This document shows, piece by piece, positions 7,040 through 8,213 of a stretch of DNA of 8,213 nucleotides. The DNA comes from Deltaproteobacteria bacterium. Lineage in GTDB: Bacteria; Desulfobacterota; Desulfuromonadia; Geobacterales; Geobacteraceae. Location of the stretch: positions 1 to 8,213 of the forward strand of contig JAJZQA010000103.1 in assembly GCA_021810985.1 (NCBI GenBank), read 5' to 3'. The notes under the pieces are model-generated. The model had not been told where the DNA came from, searched no databases, and saw only the letters and a list, made by a program, of their open reading frames with translations. The translations under genes and the position numbers were made by a program. How positions within the stretch are numbered: position 1 is the stretch's first letter; each line of letters starts with the position of its first letter.

Positions 7040-8213
7040 ATGAGTATGTTTTGTAACCAATGCGAGCAGGCAGCCAATGGGACCGGATGCAACATTTCAG
7101 GCGTCTGCGGCAAGAAGCCCGAGGTGGCAACCCTGCAGGACCATCTGCTGTATGGCCTGAAGTCCCTGTCACTGTATGCCGACAAGCTAGGCCGTACTGC
7201 TGAAATCGACCGTTTTACCGTTGAGGCGCTCTTTACCACGGTCACCAACGTCGATTTTGATCCCGCGGCCATCGGCACAATGATTCAGAAATGCTACCAG
7301 TTGAAGGAAAAGGCCAAGGCCGCTTCCGCTGCCGCCATTGCCGGACCGGTGGCTGAGTGGAAACCCGCTGACGATCTCGCCGGCATGGTTGCTCAGGGAG
7401 AGCAGTACGGCATCAGCACCTGGCATGTCAACGAAGATATTCGTTCCGTGATCGAGATCCTCATATTCGGGTTGAAAGGGATGGCTGCCTATATGGACCA
7501 CGCCATGATCCTGGGTAAGAGCGATGACAACGTCATGGCATTCTTCCACAAGGCGCTGGCCGCAACCAGCGACGCAAACCTCGGCTTGATGGACTTTGTC
7601 GGTCTCTGTATGGAATGCGGCAAGCAGAACCTGACCACCATGGGTCTTCTGGACGCCGCTCACAACGAGACCTATGGCGCACCGGTCCCAACCCCGGTCA
7701 ACCTCGGTACCAGGGCCGGCAAAGGAATTCTGGTCTCCGGCCACGACCTCAAGATGCTGGATGAACTCCTCAAGCAGACCGAAGGCAAAGGGATAAACAT
7801 CTACACCCACGGTGAAATGCTTCCCGCCCATGGTTATCCCGGCCTCAAGAAATACCCGCACCTGGCCGGCAATTTCGGCGGGGCCTGGCAGGATCAGGCC
7901 AAGGAATTCCCCCATTTCCCCGGCGCCATTATCTTTAATACCAACTGTATCCAGCGCCCGGCTGATTCCTATAAGGACCGTCTCTATACCTGTGGGCTGG
8001 TGCAATGGCCTGATGTGAAGCATATCGAGGGCTGGGATTTCACTGAAGTCATTAACAAAGCATTGGAGTGTCCCTCCCTGCCGGAAAACCCCGGGCAGGA
8101 AATTCTTGTCGGTTTCGGCCACAAAACCGTACTGGGGGTGGCCGACAAGGTCATCGCCGCGGTCAAGTCCGGCCAGCTGAAGCATTTCTTCCTCATCGGC
8201 GGCTGCGACGGCG
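7040..8213 (+). CDS. hcp: Hybrid cluster protein (Hcp, formerly hydroxylamine reductase), 3' end outside window
   Basis: The visible part is 391 codons of an open frame that is still open at the window edge; full-length Hcp proteins are about 540-550 residues. The N-terminus holds C5-x2-C8-x8-C17-x5-C23, the short motif of the anaerobe-type (class I) proteins, expected to bind a [4Fe-4S] cluster. Ligands of the hybrid 4Fe-2S-2O cluster can be placed by comparison with Desulfovibrio Hcp: His235 (SGHDL), Glu259 (HGEML), Cys303 (NTNC) and Cys389 (GGCDG), the last matching the persulfide cysteine. The remaining ligands would lie beyond the window. Hcp reduces nitric oxide to nitrous oxide and has hydroxylamine reductase activity in vitro; it is cytoplasmic. 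AAGGAGG at 7025-7031, eight bases before the ATG, is a very strong ribosome binding site. The 128-base gap after ric suggests a separate promoter, although none is obvious. Confidence 0.96.
   Translation, partial: MSMFCNQCEQAANGTGCNISGVCGKKPEVATLQDHLLYGLKSLSLYADKLGRTAEIDRFTVEALFTTVTNVDFDPAAIGTMIQKCYQLKEKAKAASAAAIAGPVAEWKPADDLAGMVAQGEQYGISTWHVNEDIRSVIEILIFGLKGMAAYMDHAMILGKSDDNVMAFFHKALAATSDANLGLMDFVGLCMECGKQNLTTMGLLDAAHNETYGAPVPTPVNLGTRAGKGILVSGHDLKMLDELLKQTEGKGINIYTHGEMLPAHGYPGLKKYPHLAGNFGGAWQDQAKEFPHFPGAIIFNTNCIQRPADSYKDRLYTCGLVQWPDVKHIEGWDFTEVINKALECPSLPENPGQEILVGFGHKTVLGVADKVIAAVKSGQLKHFFLIGGCDG

Noticed and set aside
7187..8185. Long open frame of 332 codons on the minus strand
   Set aside because: It lies entirely inside hcp, whose plus-strand frame shows all expected cysteine and ligand motifs. 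The minus-strand protein has no recognisable domain and no ribosome binding site.
8203..8213. hcp as a truncated pseudogene
   Set aside because: The frame is open right up to the last base of the window, so the missing C-terminal third is explained by the window edge.

Overview
The window looks like chromosome from a moderately G+C-rich anaerobic Gram-negative bacterium. The best guess is a deltaproteobacterium (Desulfobacterota or Desulfuromonadales type). That guess rests on the short cysteine motif of its hybrid cluster protein, which is the type found in strict anaerobes, on the pairing of Ric with Hcp, and on an exporter that needs an outer membrane. No 16S rRNA or other taxonomic marker is present, so the assignment is inference. 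All seven genes are on the + strand. No tRNA, rRNA, CRISPR array, transposase or phage gene was seen.

Region 1 (26-5228) is a tightly packed five-gene operon. In order it holds a TetR/AcrR-type regulator, a periplasmic adaptor (membrane fusion protein), an FtsX/MacB/DevC-type ABC permease, its ATPase, and a NodT/TolC-type outer-membrane lipoprotein. Three junctions overlap (ATGA, ATGA, TAATG) and the fourth is separated by one base, so the genes are almost certainly co-transcribed and translationally coupled. The products should form one machine spanning both membranes. The ATPase powers the permease, the permease hands substrate to the adaptor, and the outer-membrane channel releases it outside the cell. 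The adaptor-permease-ATPase order resembles DevBCA more than MacAB, where permease and ATPase are fused. The substrate cannot be read from the sequence. The operon promoter lies upstream of the window.

Region 2 (5229-5475) is an A+T-richer spacer. It contains a 13-bp tandem duplication just after the channel gene. It also contains an 18-bp inverted repeat, overlapping a possible promoter, just upstream of the second TetR gene. The repeat is a good candidate autoregulatory operator.

Region 3 (5476-8213) looks like a nitrosative-stress set. It holds a second TetR-type regulator, a Ric (ScdA/YtfE) di-iron repair protein for iron-sulfur clusters, and the first 391 codons of hcp, which runs off the window end. 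Ric and Hcp are known partners in the response to nitric oxide. Their position behind a TetR gene, with no NsrR, NorR or CRP/FNR-type HcpR gene in view, is the most interesting regulatory question here. The two TetR proteins look like members of the same subfamily, which may link the exporter and stress genes. No clearly new system was found; the window is a coherent set of known families with a few open questions.
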